Translations under genes and position numbers: made by a program | Notes under the pieces: model-generated | What the model saw: only the letters and a program-made list of their open reading frames with translations | Database searches by the model: none | Told to the model about the DNA's origin: nothing | Origin: Chaunax sp. Z400 | Lineage: Eukaryota; Chordata; Actinopteri; Lophiiformes; Chaunacidae | Reading direction: 5' to 3' | Assembly (NCBI GenBank): GCA_037577475.1 | Contig: CM075184.1 | Location: 31,457,094-31,521,093 of the forward strand | DNA: 64,000 nt | Shown: in pieces, positions 13,091 through 26,222 of the stretch | Position numbering within the stretch: the stretch's first letter is position 1 | How the letters are laid out: each line of letters starts with the position of its first letter

Positions 13091-15382
13091 TGTGCACTTA
13101 TGTATAAACTGGAAGTAAAACTATTCCTGTTGCATAGAGGTATGTTCTAGGAAATAAACTTTCCCTCTGTTTAACTCATCAGTCTGAGGCTAAGAGTGTC
13201 ATCACAATGATTAATTTACATTTAGTGATCACTTTGGTTTTGCCGCTCGATCGTTCCATCTCAGTGCGTTTGGTACAATTATGTAACGTGAATAAGGTAG
13301 TCCATTAATTTTGGTGCTCAGTTTTCTATGACAAAGTAAGGAGGAAATAAATGGATAAATAATAACAAATATAAATGAATCAATTATTCTCCATAGGGAT
13401 GGAAAGAGCTGCGATAGAAGACCCTGAATGTAAACGTCCAAAGACAATTCATTACAGGTTCACTGGGACGTCTCATTTTAGTGCTCAGCAATAAAGTTTC
13501 TAGGAGTCCTTATTTTATAGTTTGTATTTTCTGGATCACAAAGGAAACAAACATTCAGTCATTCAAGGGTCAAAGGTCGGAACATCTAGACAGCGATGGG
13601 CGATAAAACTAAATGGAAGATAAAGAACTGCCAGATAAAGAAATGAGAAATGAAGAGAGAAGTGAAAAGCTCTTAAAATGTCAGTTTTCACTGTAACCTG
13701 GACGATAGCGATGGACTTCTCCCCGACATGAATGCTGCGATGGAGTGCAGTCGAGTGTGTCTCAACACAAACCTAGTGATCTTCTTTTTTTTTTCTTTCA
13801 GTGGATGAAACGGCCTGGATAAGGAAGATTAGAGTCTGCTCACAGCTTTCAAGCCAATAAAAGTCCAAAATGCGACTCATGCTTTAAAAACAAAAGAACG
13901 GTTAAGATTGTAGCACTCAAAATAATACATTTAAATGCTAGCTTTTAGCAACAGATAATGACTGTGGCTTGAATGCTAACATGGTTGCATTTCAGATTTG
14001 AGTACGATCGTTTCTATGGCAGGGTCTAAATAAAAACTATCTAACTTGGTTAAATTTAATAAATTGACCTGGGGATAAAAAAACAAAAAAACTGCAATTA
14101 TGTCATATTTGATTGATACTAACTGTTGGAATATAGCTGAAATGGTACTGTGTGGGAAACCAATTGAAAACCAGAAACAACGTTGGAGATATTTTGAAGA
14201 TGGACACATTTAACCCAGGTAATGTTTCTGTTCCATAATTGCGATAATAGCCGTGCCTTTGTCACGTAATCTCATAAAGAGATTCTTATCTGAAGCTATT
14301 AATGCTAATTAGACTATTTTTACCCGCACAATTAGGTTCATCCTTGAGACTCACTTTCAGGACTGTGAACTGGTCTCAACTTTAAATTGAGAATATGGAC
14401 ATTGGCAGAATGTATATATAATACAAAGCACTATAACATGCGTACAATAGTACACTGGGTAGTTACAAGACGCATGATTTTCAGTAATGCCACTTTAGCC
14501 AAAAATTTATGTAAAAGCAATTCACATGGTCTTGTATTCATGAATAAATTCCATTCACACAGGCAAGAAATCTGATACGGGTTGCACCGAAAGAATGATA
14601 ATCGAGTCGTGAAGTAATTATAGAGCAGGATTAATGATCATGAGAAGAATGGATTAGTCGGGTCTTGACAGTTTTAAAAAGATCACAAAGTTTCTTAAAG
14701 GCATCTGCAGCGTACGAGCACGCTACTTTCTGGCCCTCAGTCCAAACCATCATTCATATTTCAATTCTAGATTTCAAGCATCTCTCCTTCACTATGAGGC
14801 AGCGCCACTTCAGACTGATTTTAAAAAGAGGATGAACTCTGAGCTCAGCTAGTCAAATCAATCTAGTCACAGTGGGGGAACGGAGCGGTTCATTACTGGG
14901 AGGGCTGAGGAGGTCTGTGATCAGCTCTCTTATATCACTGTGAACCTCCACTCTTTTCGTACCTAATTGAATTCTCCAGAAGAGATACCCCCAGCTGCAG
15001 ATTTATCATATCCCGAAATTGGAGGAGACTAGTTCCATGAAGGACGTGCACAGAACATTTAATCCACTCCTCATGCTGTAAAATGAGCGCCGGGGTCTCT
15101 GCCAGGATGTGACTTGTCCCACTGTGGACAGTCGGCCCTCAGGGAGGAGTATTTATTCAGCGTTTTTCCGAGTACCAGCAGGAGGTGCACGCATCCCATA
15201 TCAAGAACGCTGCTTCTCGCGTACAGTATGACCATCGTTCACAACAGATGGCGTCGTAATCTGTAATCAAACCTACTCAAATGCAGCTCACTGCACAATA
15301 TGTCTCTCTCTACTCAAATCTTTCACTCTCTCCACCTGTTAACTTTCACTCTCCCGGCAGTGACGAACATTTAGCATCTTCT

Positions 15383-15429
15383 CTTCCCTTCCCTTCCCTT
15401 TCCTTTCCTCTCCTCTCCTTTCCTTTCAG
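15383..15429. repeat. CCCTT/TCCTT pyrimidine tract
   Basis: TTCCCTTCCCTTCCCTTTCC then CTCTCCTCTCCTTTCCTTTC and AG. It looks like a strong splice acceptor tract, but the sequence after it shows no recognisable exon. Confidence 0.75.
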
Positions 15430-15689
15430 CATAATGAGCGATAACAAAGATAAGATAGACCTGGAGGATTGTTTTTCAAAGCTGGTTCATCATGAGGGTG
15501 GTCGAATGTAGAACGCGGTGTCTTGTTAAAATCAAGACGGAGTGTGGATAAGTGGGTGACTCATGAAGAGGAAGCGGGTTGTGGAGGACGGCTGTACTCG
15601 CTGGAAATCTGCAGCAGCTCACATAAATTGCTGAGGATAGTCTTACACTGACGGGTCCTATGACTAACGCCATCATGAACTATCTCATT

Positions 15690-16045
15690 ATTCAGATTTA
15701 GGACGATAAGATCCTGTCTTGTCCAATCCTATACTTTCTATGCAGTCCATTATGTTTTTTTTTCTTACCTCATTGTGTCTCTATCCTATCCTATCCTATT
15801 ATATTCTGTATGATATCCCATAACATTTCCTTTCCCAACCTATCCAACCCTATTACTGTACATCCCTTACTCCAATCTACCATATCCTACATCTTATATT
15901 CTAGCCTATCCTCTTATCCCCCATCCTATCCATCTTAGGATAGAATCCCATCCTATAACTTATCCTCCTTACCTGTTTCCATCAATCCTGTTTCCTATAC
16001 TCTAGCCTATGCTCTATCCTGTCTCCTCTCCTATCCTGAACTGGA
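15690..16045. repeat. Degenerate CCTAT/TATCC array
   Basis: Dense CCTATCCTATCCTATCCTAT near 15783-15800 and many single-change units (CCCAT, CCATC, CCTAC) to about 16040. Same unit family as 17313-17479. No direct repeat was found around it. Confidence 0.6.
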
Positions 16046-17312
16046 CTATTCTCTTAATTTCTATGTAAAATCTTTATTGTCGTCTTTACCAAATTATAAT
16101 TTTAATCAGGTTAGACCCTATTAGTTCTATTACCAATGTTTGAAATATCATTCACCATTTGCATAATCATACATAAGTCCTTGCTATTGAGTGAATGGAT
16201 ATGTTAAAATGTGATTTTATTCATTCAACAGTGTGTCAGGAAGTGTCAGTTTTAATTGATTAATCTGGGTTTTCCAATTAAATTTAATGTCTTACTATGT
16301 AGAATAAACATTCATACTCTTTTTTAATATTCTGCATGGCTCCTAATACCAAGAGCTATAATGACTCTTACGCTGTCTGCTTATGTTGCTTATTGGCCAT
16401 GGTGATAGAGAGTAATGAATTTGCACGTACAATTAATCTAGTATATTAAATGAATTCACTCCAGTACGATAAAATTCCTACTCTGAGACAAAGGAGAAGA
16501 AGAAGGTCATAACTGAAGGCGTGAAAGGTCGCGTTTCTGCCTCTACATGCTCCCTTTTGACCTCCAAGGTACAAAAACTGCAACCCTTCTGTTGTCTAGT
16601 CTCTCCTGCTTCTTCTTCTACAGCTCTTGGTTATCTTTAGCTCTCTTGGCCTCTTCTAGAGCTTTTGTACCTTTTCTAAAAGTTCACTTTTTAACAGTCT
16701 CTCTTTTTCGTTGTACTAAGTCAGGTAATAACTACAGTTGTAAGTGGTGAAGATCAATGCATTGTGCCTTGTGAACTCCATAACAGCTGAGCCTGTCGGA
16801 TGCACACAGACAAAGAGGTGGAGGTCTCCAGCACAACCTTTGTCAAAGTGACGTTTTCGTCCTGGAACTGCCATCACAGAGTAGAGACAAAGCTTCATGT
16901 TCATTTGCTCAGACAAGGGTTGATGTCGTAGTAATTAATTATCTTCACACACAAAATCCTAAATTTAGCTCATCAAGTTCTGTTTAATTATTAAATTACT
17001 TAATAATTTCCTCTCTGTCACCATCTACTTATCCTCTGAACAGATGTTTTATCATTTACTGGATCGTTTCAAAGTCAAATGCTTTAACATGAATGTTTAC
17101 CATTCAGTCACATTTATCCTGTAATATTAGTTGTTTAGCTAAATAAAATATGTATCACATTAATTTTAGACCAAGCACTTGTTCAGCCTGTTCTTTGTCT
17201 GCAAAGAAAAGGGAGGTCAATCAGAAGGAGAATTTATGACTTTTCGATATAAGACTGACTAATTTGATCAATTTAATAATCAAATTGATATGAAATTAAT
17301 ATTTCCTAGATA

Positions 17313-17479
17313 TGGGTGGTGCCCCTAACCTGTCCTGTCCTATCCTATCCTATCTTACCTTATCCTATCTATCCTATCCTATCCTATACTACCTTATCCT
17401 ATCTTAACCAATCCTATCCTAGACTGCCTTATCCTATCCTATCCTACCCTACCCTACCTTGTCCTATCCTATCCTACCC
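17313..17479. repeat. TATCC pentanucleotide array between 13-bp direct repeats
   Basis: A 167-bp insert with a short unique head (TGGGTGGTGCCCCTAACC) then degenerate TATCC, TGTCC, TACCT and TACCC units. It is flanked by identical TATTTCCTAGATA at 17300-17312 and 17480-17492. The bounding repeat looks like a target-site duplication of the length made by LINE-type insertion. Confidence 0.65.
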
Positions 17480-17764
17480 TATTTCCTAGATACAATCCAA
17501 TATAAGGTACAAAGAACAAGGCACAAGGTCCATTTATTTATAATTTACAATACGGGGTTGTAAAAGCTACTCACAAAACAAACATTTTACAAATGGATGA
17601 ACAATAAGTCATAAATATAAACTACTGTTTATTGTGGCGTGCAGAGATATGAGAATGAGAAAGATCTGAAGAAAGAGACAGCTCTGTAGTTTAGTGGCGG
17701 GGAAGCAGATTCTTCTGTATTGCTTGCCGGATGGCAGCAGGGTGAACAGGCTGTAACTGTGGTG

Positions 17765-17890
17765 AGTAATCCTATGTAATATCCTATTCCTAATATTATA
17801 TCCTGTCTTATCCTACCACTCCCTAATCTATTTTCTTCTTTATTGTAATGTATCCTACCTTGTCTTGTCCTTTTCTGTCCTACCCTGCCG
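17765..17890. repeat. Sparse TATCC-type array
   Basis: Scattered units such as AATCCTATG, TATCCTATTCC, TTATCCTACC, TATCCTACC and GTCCTACCC, probably a decayed sister of the arrays at 15690 and 17313. Confidence 0.5.
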
Positions 17891-19689
17891 TACTTTTTCT
17901 CACTGTACAATATTAATAATAATCAGAAGTATAACCACAGAGTGACTTTATGAGATCTAGGACAGTATGTGGCAAAGATGGGAAGTTTGAACGAGATCAG
18001 AAGAATATAATTATGCATGTCTCCAGATGGGATGTATTTAAAGTACACTTCATGTGCTTAAGGTCGCCCATATTTGCATTAAGTATGGCAATTCTGGCAT
18101 AAATCCAGTGCTATACAGTCACTTATTTGATTAAACATGATGGTCAGCAGGACAGTGGAGGTCTAAGAAGAGTTGAGGTATAACTGCTGACAGCAGCAGA
18201 AAGCCTTGAGAATCTTGCTACAGTTTGGTTCTGGTCGTGAAAGGAAAGATCTGCACTCCATCATATAGGAGCATCAGCATCATCAGCAATAAGCTTGAGC
18301 CCTAATAAAGCCATCCTATCTAAGTGGAGGAATAATTATTTTTTTTCTTCTCTGGTTTTTTTGTCAGTGTTTTCTTCATCTATTGATGGTTTCTTTTTTT
18401 CAGCTTCCATTTTCTGTCTAACAGATGTTAACATAAAAAGTGGTGCACAGTGGATTGTCTCATTTATGATTCTCCTTGTTCACTGTGGTAACAGACAGCC
18501 CCGGAAATAGTTCCGATTATTTTATTTGACTCAAATGCTCCACAATTCTGCTGTGGAACTCAACTCTAATGTGAGATACACACAGTATGAAAGTCCAAGT
18601 TCATTCAAACGTTTAACAGCAGCAATAGTTCAGTGAATGCATGTAAGGTGTGACAAAACAAAAAAATAACATCCACTCAGCTCTACGGAACATTTTAGCA
18701 TCTTTTAACCCAATGTTTTGGTTTTATGGCCGACAACTTAACAGTTTTCATTCACTGGCACTTTTCTCTATACATTTGGAATAAAAGGGACCCTGTTTTC
18801 AGCAAGAAAGCTTTAATTAACCCACATCTAGACACACTATCTGATTAGCACCAAGCTGGCTAGCAACTAGAAGGAGGTGGTGGAGACCAAACGGAGCTCA
18901 AAGTCGAGTGAATGTCAGTTTGCCAGGCAGCCTGATGCTAATGTTGCTCAGTGTGTGTATGAAGACCGACAGGTGGAATAGGATTAAATGTTAACGTGTG
19001 GTTGATTGGTTGTTTGTCTTTGTGTCTTGGCCCTGTGACATGTCCAAGTGTGTAGGCCGCTGTCTTTTAGTCCTATTGCTTTATTGATAGTGTTTGATTT
19101 TAATAACGCCCCCCAAAAAAGAAGTAAAATAACAGTTTTTCCCTGCAAAACCTTTAGTAATAAAAAATAACATTTCTGTGCTTCATTTGAATTAATATGT
19201 TTTACTTCAATCATCCGTTTTTTGCTTGGTAGCTGTAGCTGCCAGTCATTTGACATGATATTTTTTTTTACAGTGTAGCCTAAGTACAGTTAAGTTGTTA
19301 TAAGCAACTTTGTGCTTGTTCTTCTGTAAAGTCACCTCCAAATATCAGTTGTGATTGGTTGTGTTTTTTTCACCTTCTTTCTGAAGTGTAACGGCTTTTA
19401 AAAAAAAACTTACTTCTTATATATTTCTCCTTTCTCTCTATACTTGTCTAATACTTTATTTTAATGCATTACAGTGTGCAATGTTGCAGAATCTGTCCAC
19501 AACCTCATTCCCTTTGTCCTTCCCTCTCCCCCATACACACAGGTGACATTCAGTCAGTGAGACGCATCAAATCAACATCACGAGTTGCTTTTACCGACTT
19601 TGCTGACAATGTCAGGGACTAAGTCAGTGAAATAAGACCAAAAAAACCCCAATAATAATACAACAAAGAATAGGAGAGTGTGGATAAAA

Positions 19690-19904
19690 CACAAATCAGA
19701 CCACCGACCCCCTTTTCATAAGAATTAGTCCCAGGGTCTACCATTTGATGATAATTTGGCTTTTGGATGTTTTATTATAGAAAGTGTATGAAACTAAAAT
19801 AGTTATAGAGTCATTACATTACTTATGGATGGGATTCTCGAGTCAATAGACCCCTTCCAGGACCCCTGCAGGTCCCAGACCCCACTTTAAAAATCACTGG
19901 ATTA
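19690..19904 (-). mobile_element. hAT-like repeat fragment
   Basis: Read on the minus strand it begins CCAGTGATTTTTAAAGTGGG, followed by a GTCTGGGACC and AGGGGTCCTGG run, the form of a common fish hAT-like terminal sequence. The other end, near CCACCGACCCCCTTTT at 19700, is poorly defined. No clear target duplication was found. Confidence 0.4.
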
Positions 19905-20877
19905 ACAGACTGGATTCCACTTCAAGTGTGGGATGATCCAAATGCAGTGTCTGGATTCTGTACATGTGAAATATGTGAACATCATTCACTCCTTGTTCTA
20001 CATGAAAGCACTGAAAAAGTAAAAGTAAAGTGGTTAGTTACAGTATTTTATGTTTTATTTAAGTTACTTCGTTTGGGTTTGTTTTCATAGAATCTGTCTC
20101 CTTGTTTCTGTCACAGCAGTGATTATTGCAGCTTTGCTAACATGAAAACAAATCAGAAGGACACCTCTAAATATTATGCATTTATATATATTTTTTCTGC
20201 ACTTAGAAAATGCTTGTATTTAAGACTAAGAGCATACATGTGGATGGACAGTGTTGATGTACTCTGCTTGTTCTCTTGCACAGTGTGACACAAAAGTGAC
20301 ATTCTTGTATGTGTAGATCCATCGCCTTCTGAGTCAGTGACTAAAGTATGAGGCTGAATCCCTCAGATTATCATAGTCTGATGGCACTTGGCAAAATGGC
20401 ACCTTAATTATAGTCATTTTCATTTTAGGCAGAAATATTTGAGTTTAGCCATGTGTGAAGTGTTGATACCTTCCAGAGCACGGTCGAATGCTCCCACAAC
20501 ATTTAGCCCTGCTAGAAATCTGCTGCAGATTGGCTGAGCCTGTAGAGAACAGTGACACTCAGAGGCCTATAGTTTCCTCCCAGGGCTAGATACGTAAAAC
20601 CAGTGACACAGAACAGTCTGAGGGCAGCCATGGGACAGCGTCGAGGAATGTTAGGAGAATTTAAACATGGTGGCTTGGCCATGACTTAAGACAAGATGTA
20701 ATGAATGTCTACGTCATATAGAGAGCTTCACTTAAAATTTAGTGTTAGACACAGTAAAATAAATACATCTTTATGGTTTGTAATATAAATGTTTTAGCAT
20801 CAGGGCTTCGCAATTAGTTATTTTAATACAAAATAGTAGGTATTGTAGTTTAGGTGATGCTCAATACTTGCCTGACT

Positions 20878-20896
20878 ACACACACTCACGCACACT

Positions 20897-20985
<89 letters not shown>

Positions 20986-21011
20986 ACACACTCACGCACA
21001 CTCACGCACAC

Positions 21012-21087
<76 letters not shown>

Positions 21088-21094
21088 ACACACT

Positions 21095-21125
<31 letters not shown>

Positions 21126-21169
21126 ACACACTCACACACACACACACACACATACACACACATACACAT
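20878..21169. repeat. Long compound CA array
   Basis: About 292 bp of CA units with CTCACA, CTCACG and CATACA variants. The word CTCACGCACACTCACGCACA occurs at 20885-20904 and 20991-21010, exactly 106 bp apart. The long His/Thr or Cys/Val reading frames across it are artefacts. Confidence 0.97.
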
Positions 21170-24065
21170 CACACTCCAAGCTAAAAGAGCAAACTCAGCA
21201 GTTTTGGTGCTGAAACCTAACCAAGAAGCTTTTATGCCCAAACTTATACCAAACTACGACGGTCGGTCATGTGACTAAGACAACCAAGGTCATAGGGTGA
21301 CATATCACCTGACTTTATCCTTTCCTGCTTGTGTAAAACTCATAAAATATGGATGGTATTAAATGTGGCCATTAAAAGCCATTAAAAAGTAGCCTGTTTA
21401 TTTATGCAAAATCCCGTAAGGTCATGATGTAAGTTAAATACATTATGTAACTTAACTAAAGATGTAAGTAAGTAATCGTGTTCAACTTGCCAGCTCTGAT
21501 TAAGTGAGAGCAAAATGGTTTAACTTCTTTATTTTCACTCATTCATGCATCTATTCATTCAGGAACACAGTATAAAAGTACGTTACAGCATTGTTTTTTA
21601 ATTTTATTCAAGTATTTTTTAAGATTCTATTTCTATTTTGAGCTTGTGTCCATGTACCTGGATACTGGTTTCTCTCAAGAAATCTGGCAACACTGATTAC
21701 TTGCATGTCTAAAACTCATAAAATGCAGATTGTGTTAAATGGCATGCAAGAAGCTTAAAACGCATGACGTGACACACAGTATGTTGTTAAAGTGCTATTT
21801 ACACGCTGTCCCACTTTATGATGTAAGTTAAAGACATTATGTAGGAGATAACCTGAAGCGAGTCGATGTTGTCCTTTGATTTCACACTGGACAAGAACAG
21901 AGGTGTTCTGGGTAAAAGTGCACTTACTTCTCGATGACATTAGGGTCTAAAATCACACATGAAAAGGAAAAAAAAATTCTTAATGAGTTAATAAATGAGT
22001 TAAAAATCTGGAATAATACTACGCTGCAAGAATATGTTTGTAATCAGGAATAGAATAAAACCATCTTTGCAGTGATTTTAAGATATTTAAAACAGATCAG
22101 TGCAAAATGAGTGTAATATGAAGAATTTTAGAGAGTAATGACTACAAGTGCAGAGATATAGCAATAGATATGGAAAATAAAAAGCTTCATTTTGTGTTTG
22201 TTGTTACTGAATGGGATGTAAAGACAGTGAAGAATGTGTGGATCGACATCATTTACTACATACAGTACTATGATCGATATGCAGCAACAATCCACACAGT
22301 CTTTTAGTGTGTTTTTAAATGACTACATGTTGTACCTTGAATAATAACCAGGTCCACTGAGACTAACATTTAGTAGAAAGAGCTGTTTGGCTCATCGGTC
22401 CATAATCCAGGCCTTCCCTCCCCCCGAGAGGATCGGGAAGACTCTGATAACTAAAACGATCAATTGAAATCTCACTGGTGTGATTTTTTTTTTTTTTCAT
22501 TTTGCTTTGTATTAAAGTGTTTGACTACTTTCTCTCTCTCTCCCACCATTTGTCCGTCCCCATGGATTTTTCAGATGCAGCTGCTTGAAAAATTGGGCTG
22601 CGTCCTCCGTGCTGAATTCATCGTTTCTACACCGGCGAATCATTTTTAATATAGCTATAATTTGGTCAATTTTGTCTGTCACTTTTATGTCGATATCATA
22701 TTCTCCAGCTCACTGTCTCTGCTGTTAATGTAATTGAGACAAATTGTCACAATTTGCCCGGTTTTCATATTTTTCCAGTGTAAGTGCAGTGGAGAAGAGC
22801 AGCGGGTCCATTTGTTTTTATGACGTTCCTATCTGCCGAAATGAACTCCGAATCATGTTTTCTTATTTTTTTTAAAATTTGAATCTTTATCAGACTCACT
22901 GAGCATGCATGCTCGTTTTACGTCCGACGCAGGAATGAATTCAGAGAGGGAAGGGAGTAATAGATTCCTTTCACCTCAAAAGTCCCTGCTGTAGAGTTCC
23001 CTTCAGGAACAACTCTTTGGGTGGAACGTCTCAGTGTCCATCAGTGTGTGTGAGACTGTGTGAACATGAGGTAGTGTTCCAAAGATGAGAAAAAAAGTAC
23101 ACTGTTACCCCCTGTTGGCATTGTATATGAATTTTGTTGTTGGAGGCTATTGTATAAATCAGATTCTGACCAGCAGATGGAAGGCAGATATAATTTCATA
23201 GGCTCATACATTAGTAAAGACTAAATCTTCCTGCATGTGCACGATTGCATTTGCATATAGGTAACAGGCCGCGAGTTTGTCTCAAGCGAGCAAAACCGGA
23301 GCAGTCGTAATACTTGATTCCCATTTATATGCTTTGAATGCGAAATGTCCCTCATGATTAGTTCGGAGGCTGTTTTGTTCCAGCCTACCAGTTGCGGTGC
23401 ACACTTAGGGAAAATAGCTTCATTTCCTCTGTTTTTCATCATCTCGCCTTCCTCTGTGTCCTTTTCAAGCGTCTCCCGGCCCCCTTCTTCAATGTAGCCT
23501 GCATACACTTGTGAGCCAAGCATAGAAAAAAAATACACAAAGAAAAACAGGTTATCTGATTGATGTCAGGCATTTGTTTTAATCTAGAGGAGTGCTACTT
23601 CACCACTGTGTCTCCCCCCCCCCCCTCTGAAGTGTTTGGGCTGTAGAGGAGGGCTGCTCTGCCTCTATGAAAACAGGGGAGGGAGGCAGAATGTAGATCA
23701 ATATCCCAGGAACACACCAGAGACGTTCTATTTTATTAAACATTTTCCCATTAAGGCTGTGGTGCGAGCATCGTGGATCCTTCCAACAAAGTCGTAAATC
23801 ACAGACAGACAGCAGTATTGGAAACAATTGGTGGAATCAGAGGAGATTACAGAGGAACACAAGATATTTGGTGTTTGTGCTACTGGGAGCCTCGTGTGTC
23901 TTGTTCTTGTATTATCACATGTTTCAGATGAGGGATTGGTTCAGAGACTGTGTGGCATCACAATCATACTGTGTTCATCACAGCACACATCTTCATGTTG
24001 CAGCCAAGGGTCTAGCAAATCACCTGTTACTGGTCTTATCCATTAACGAAGACAGAATTTGTGCC

Positions 24066-24680
24066 GGGCATTGACCAATCAGTGCAGTGGGGGATCTGGA
24101 ATTTTTCTAAATCAGGGGCCATAGAGGGGCCATATGTTTTACAGAGGGGCCAAATATATGTCCAACATTCATGCACATTTCCTTATTCAGTAAGATGTAT
24201 ACACAGAATATTTCACCAGTCATTCATTGTTTGCTGTTGGCTCCATAGCTTTTAGTAAAGACACACATAGTTGAATATATTATGCAAATTGTGCCTTTTT
24301 CAAGCATATTTTGTACATCAAAAAAAGTTTAGCAATTATTGAATTTTAAACTAGGATGCATAAATAAATATAAAACATAAGACACTTTTTCCAATTATAT
24401 AATACATAAAATAATTTTAATTTTTTTTTTTTACATTAAAGAAAATACTTGAATACTATATTACAGCATAGTGTCCCTCTGGCCCCGCCCCTGGATCCGC
24501 CCCTGAATCAGTGGTCTGTAACGTTTCACATGACCTTGTAGTACCTGCTCAGTTCGCTTGGAACCGCAACAGAGGTGGTACTAAAAAAGTAGAACCAGGC
24601 CCTTTTTATCTGGATGAAACACAAAAAAGATGAGTAGAGTCGAGTGTAGAGCCGGTACTATGCAGTGGAAAAGGGGCTTT
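24066..24680. mobile_element. Older fish MITE-like repeat interrupted by hAT copy 2
   Basis: Removing 24085-24505 and one AATCAGTG copy restores a continuous sequence, ATTGACCAATCAGTGGTCTG. It is followed by TAGTACCTGCTCAG, GGTACTAAAAAAGTA and a final GGTACTATGCAGTGGAAAA, motifs I associate with a common fish interspersed repeat rich in GGTACT/AGTACC. Outer limits are approximate and the family name is not known to me. Confidence 0.45.
24085..24505. mobile_element. hAT-like non-autonomous element, copy 2 (internally deleted)
   Basis: A 421-bp copy of the element at 31-547, in the same orientation. It starts CAGTGGGGGATCTGG and ends GGATCCGCCCCTG. A perfect 8-bp duplication, AATCAGTG, flanks it at 24077-24084 and 24506-24513. 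About 110 bp present in copy 1 (about 401-511 there) are missing, the join lying near 24468-24475, and a T-run near 24421-24432 is expanded. It sits inside another repeat whose sequence resumes after the duplication. Confidence 0.85.
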
Positions 24681-26179
24681 AGTTTGTAAAGTGCCGTATT
24701 GGTGGAGACTAATCAGCTTAACCTATAAATCAACCCTGTTAACACAGATCTCAGTTGGTGTTGAGATACAAATAGCCACACGTGTTACAGTATCGAGCAA
24801 GAAAAGTCCAATTTACATCTTCTGACAAATCTGTTCCTCTGTGTTCTAAAATCCTGCGTAACACTTTGACGACTGCTCAGATTTGTTCTAAAGGAGAGCA
24901 GATATTTTTTTCTTATTGCTTTTAATCCAGAGCAATCTAGTATATGATGCATAAATTGTTATCCTCATGTTTCAGAGCCTGTCTTTGTGCTGTTATTTGT
25001 TGTTTTCACCTGTTGAGAAATGAAAAACAGCATGTTCACTGAAGCCCAGGACATGACAGGGTTTGAGTGTGTAGCCCAGGGCCTCGGCAACACAACAGAT
25101 GGCTGTTGCTGGGAACGAATCTGTCACTGTTTGGTTCCAGGGTGTTCTCCTCAAGCACCGGACCACCCTGCCACCCAGTTCAGATTGTACATTGTTGGAG
25201 GCCATTCTCCAAAGCAGATGGAGCGTGGCTGTAATTCCATGGTCTTGCATGTTGGAGAAGCAGGCTGGTAGATCTCCATGAACAATTTGTTCTGATAGCA
25301 TCATACTCATTTCCTTTGTACTTAACAGTTATTAATCAAAGTCATGTCATGGCAAATTTATTTAGAAAGTGCTTTAAGAAAACAGGATTGTCATAAAATA
25401 CAGAAGAGAGAGAGAGAGAGAGAGGGGCAAGAAGAGAGAGCCAGGCTTTCATTCTAATCATGTTATCAAGAAAATAAAACTCATATCCCCTTTATTCCTT
25501 TGTTTAAATTTCCTTTCCTTTGTTTGATATTCATTTTTGACAAAGCTGTGATTTAAAATTGTTGCACTGTCTGACTCGTAATAAGTCTGGATGCCTGAAA
25601 TAAAAAATCTTAGCACCTCATTACTTTTCGAATTATGTCGATTTTTTTTCTTTTTGTAGCCTTTCATTTGTGCATCCTCAAAAGATCTGTGAATAACAGG
25701 ACAGAGATTGAATTGCCCCTGTATTATCACAGCATCTTTGTTATTCATATCCATCTTTCTTTTCACAGCAGTCTAATCCACATGCATATTCAACGCGCCG
25801 TGGACAAGCAGAGGTTTTGAGCGGACAACATGATCAGGTCCGCGGGGAGGTGTTGCCTGCCTCTTCTGTACTGTTTGTTGACAGCAGTTTGATGAAAATG
25901 GGGATTGTGCTAAATTATATCACAGAGCATGAAGCTGTGCTGCAAATGAAATCATTTTGTGCCCAGATAAATTATGATTTTTTTTTTTTTGCGTAATACA
26001 ATATTACATCACTCTCTTATATTGGTGTACAATAACGTTGAAATTATGTCCCTTTTGTGCAAGCCAGTCATACTACCTTGTGTATTTAATCACGGTAGCC
26101 AGTTTCTGCCAATGAGGACAGAAATGGAATTGCTTTCTTCTTCTTCTTCTTATTTTATTATTTTATTATTATTTCTTAT

Positions 26180-26222
26180 TTCTTTCCCCACTGTGGGACT
26201 AATGTAGGAATATCTTATTAGA
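26180..26222 (+). repeat. Short retroposon 3' end copy, + strand
   Basis: TTTCTTTCCCCACTGTGGGA then CTAATGTAGGAATATCTTAT matches the complement of 7960-8010. It is preceded by a CTT/ATT-rich tract at 26136-26178. Confidence 0.5.

Noticed and set aside
17313..17479. CRISPR-like array
   Set aside because: The 5-bp units have no spacers; it is a degenerate simple repeat in a vertebrate intron.
20854..21278. Long His/Thr and Cys/Val reading frames across CA/GT arrays (also at 31884-32151, 44880-45089, 62280-62629)
   Set aside because: Pure microsatellite translation in all open frames; no start context, splice context or coding bias.
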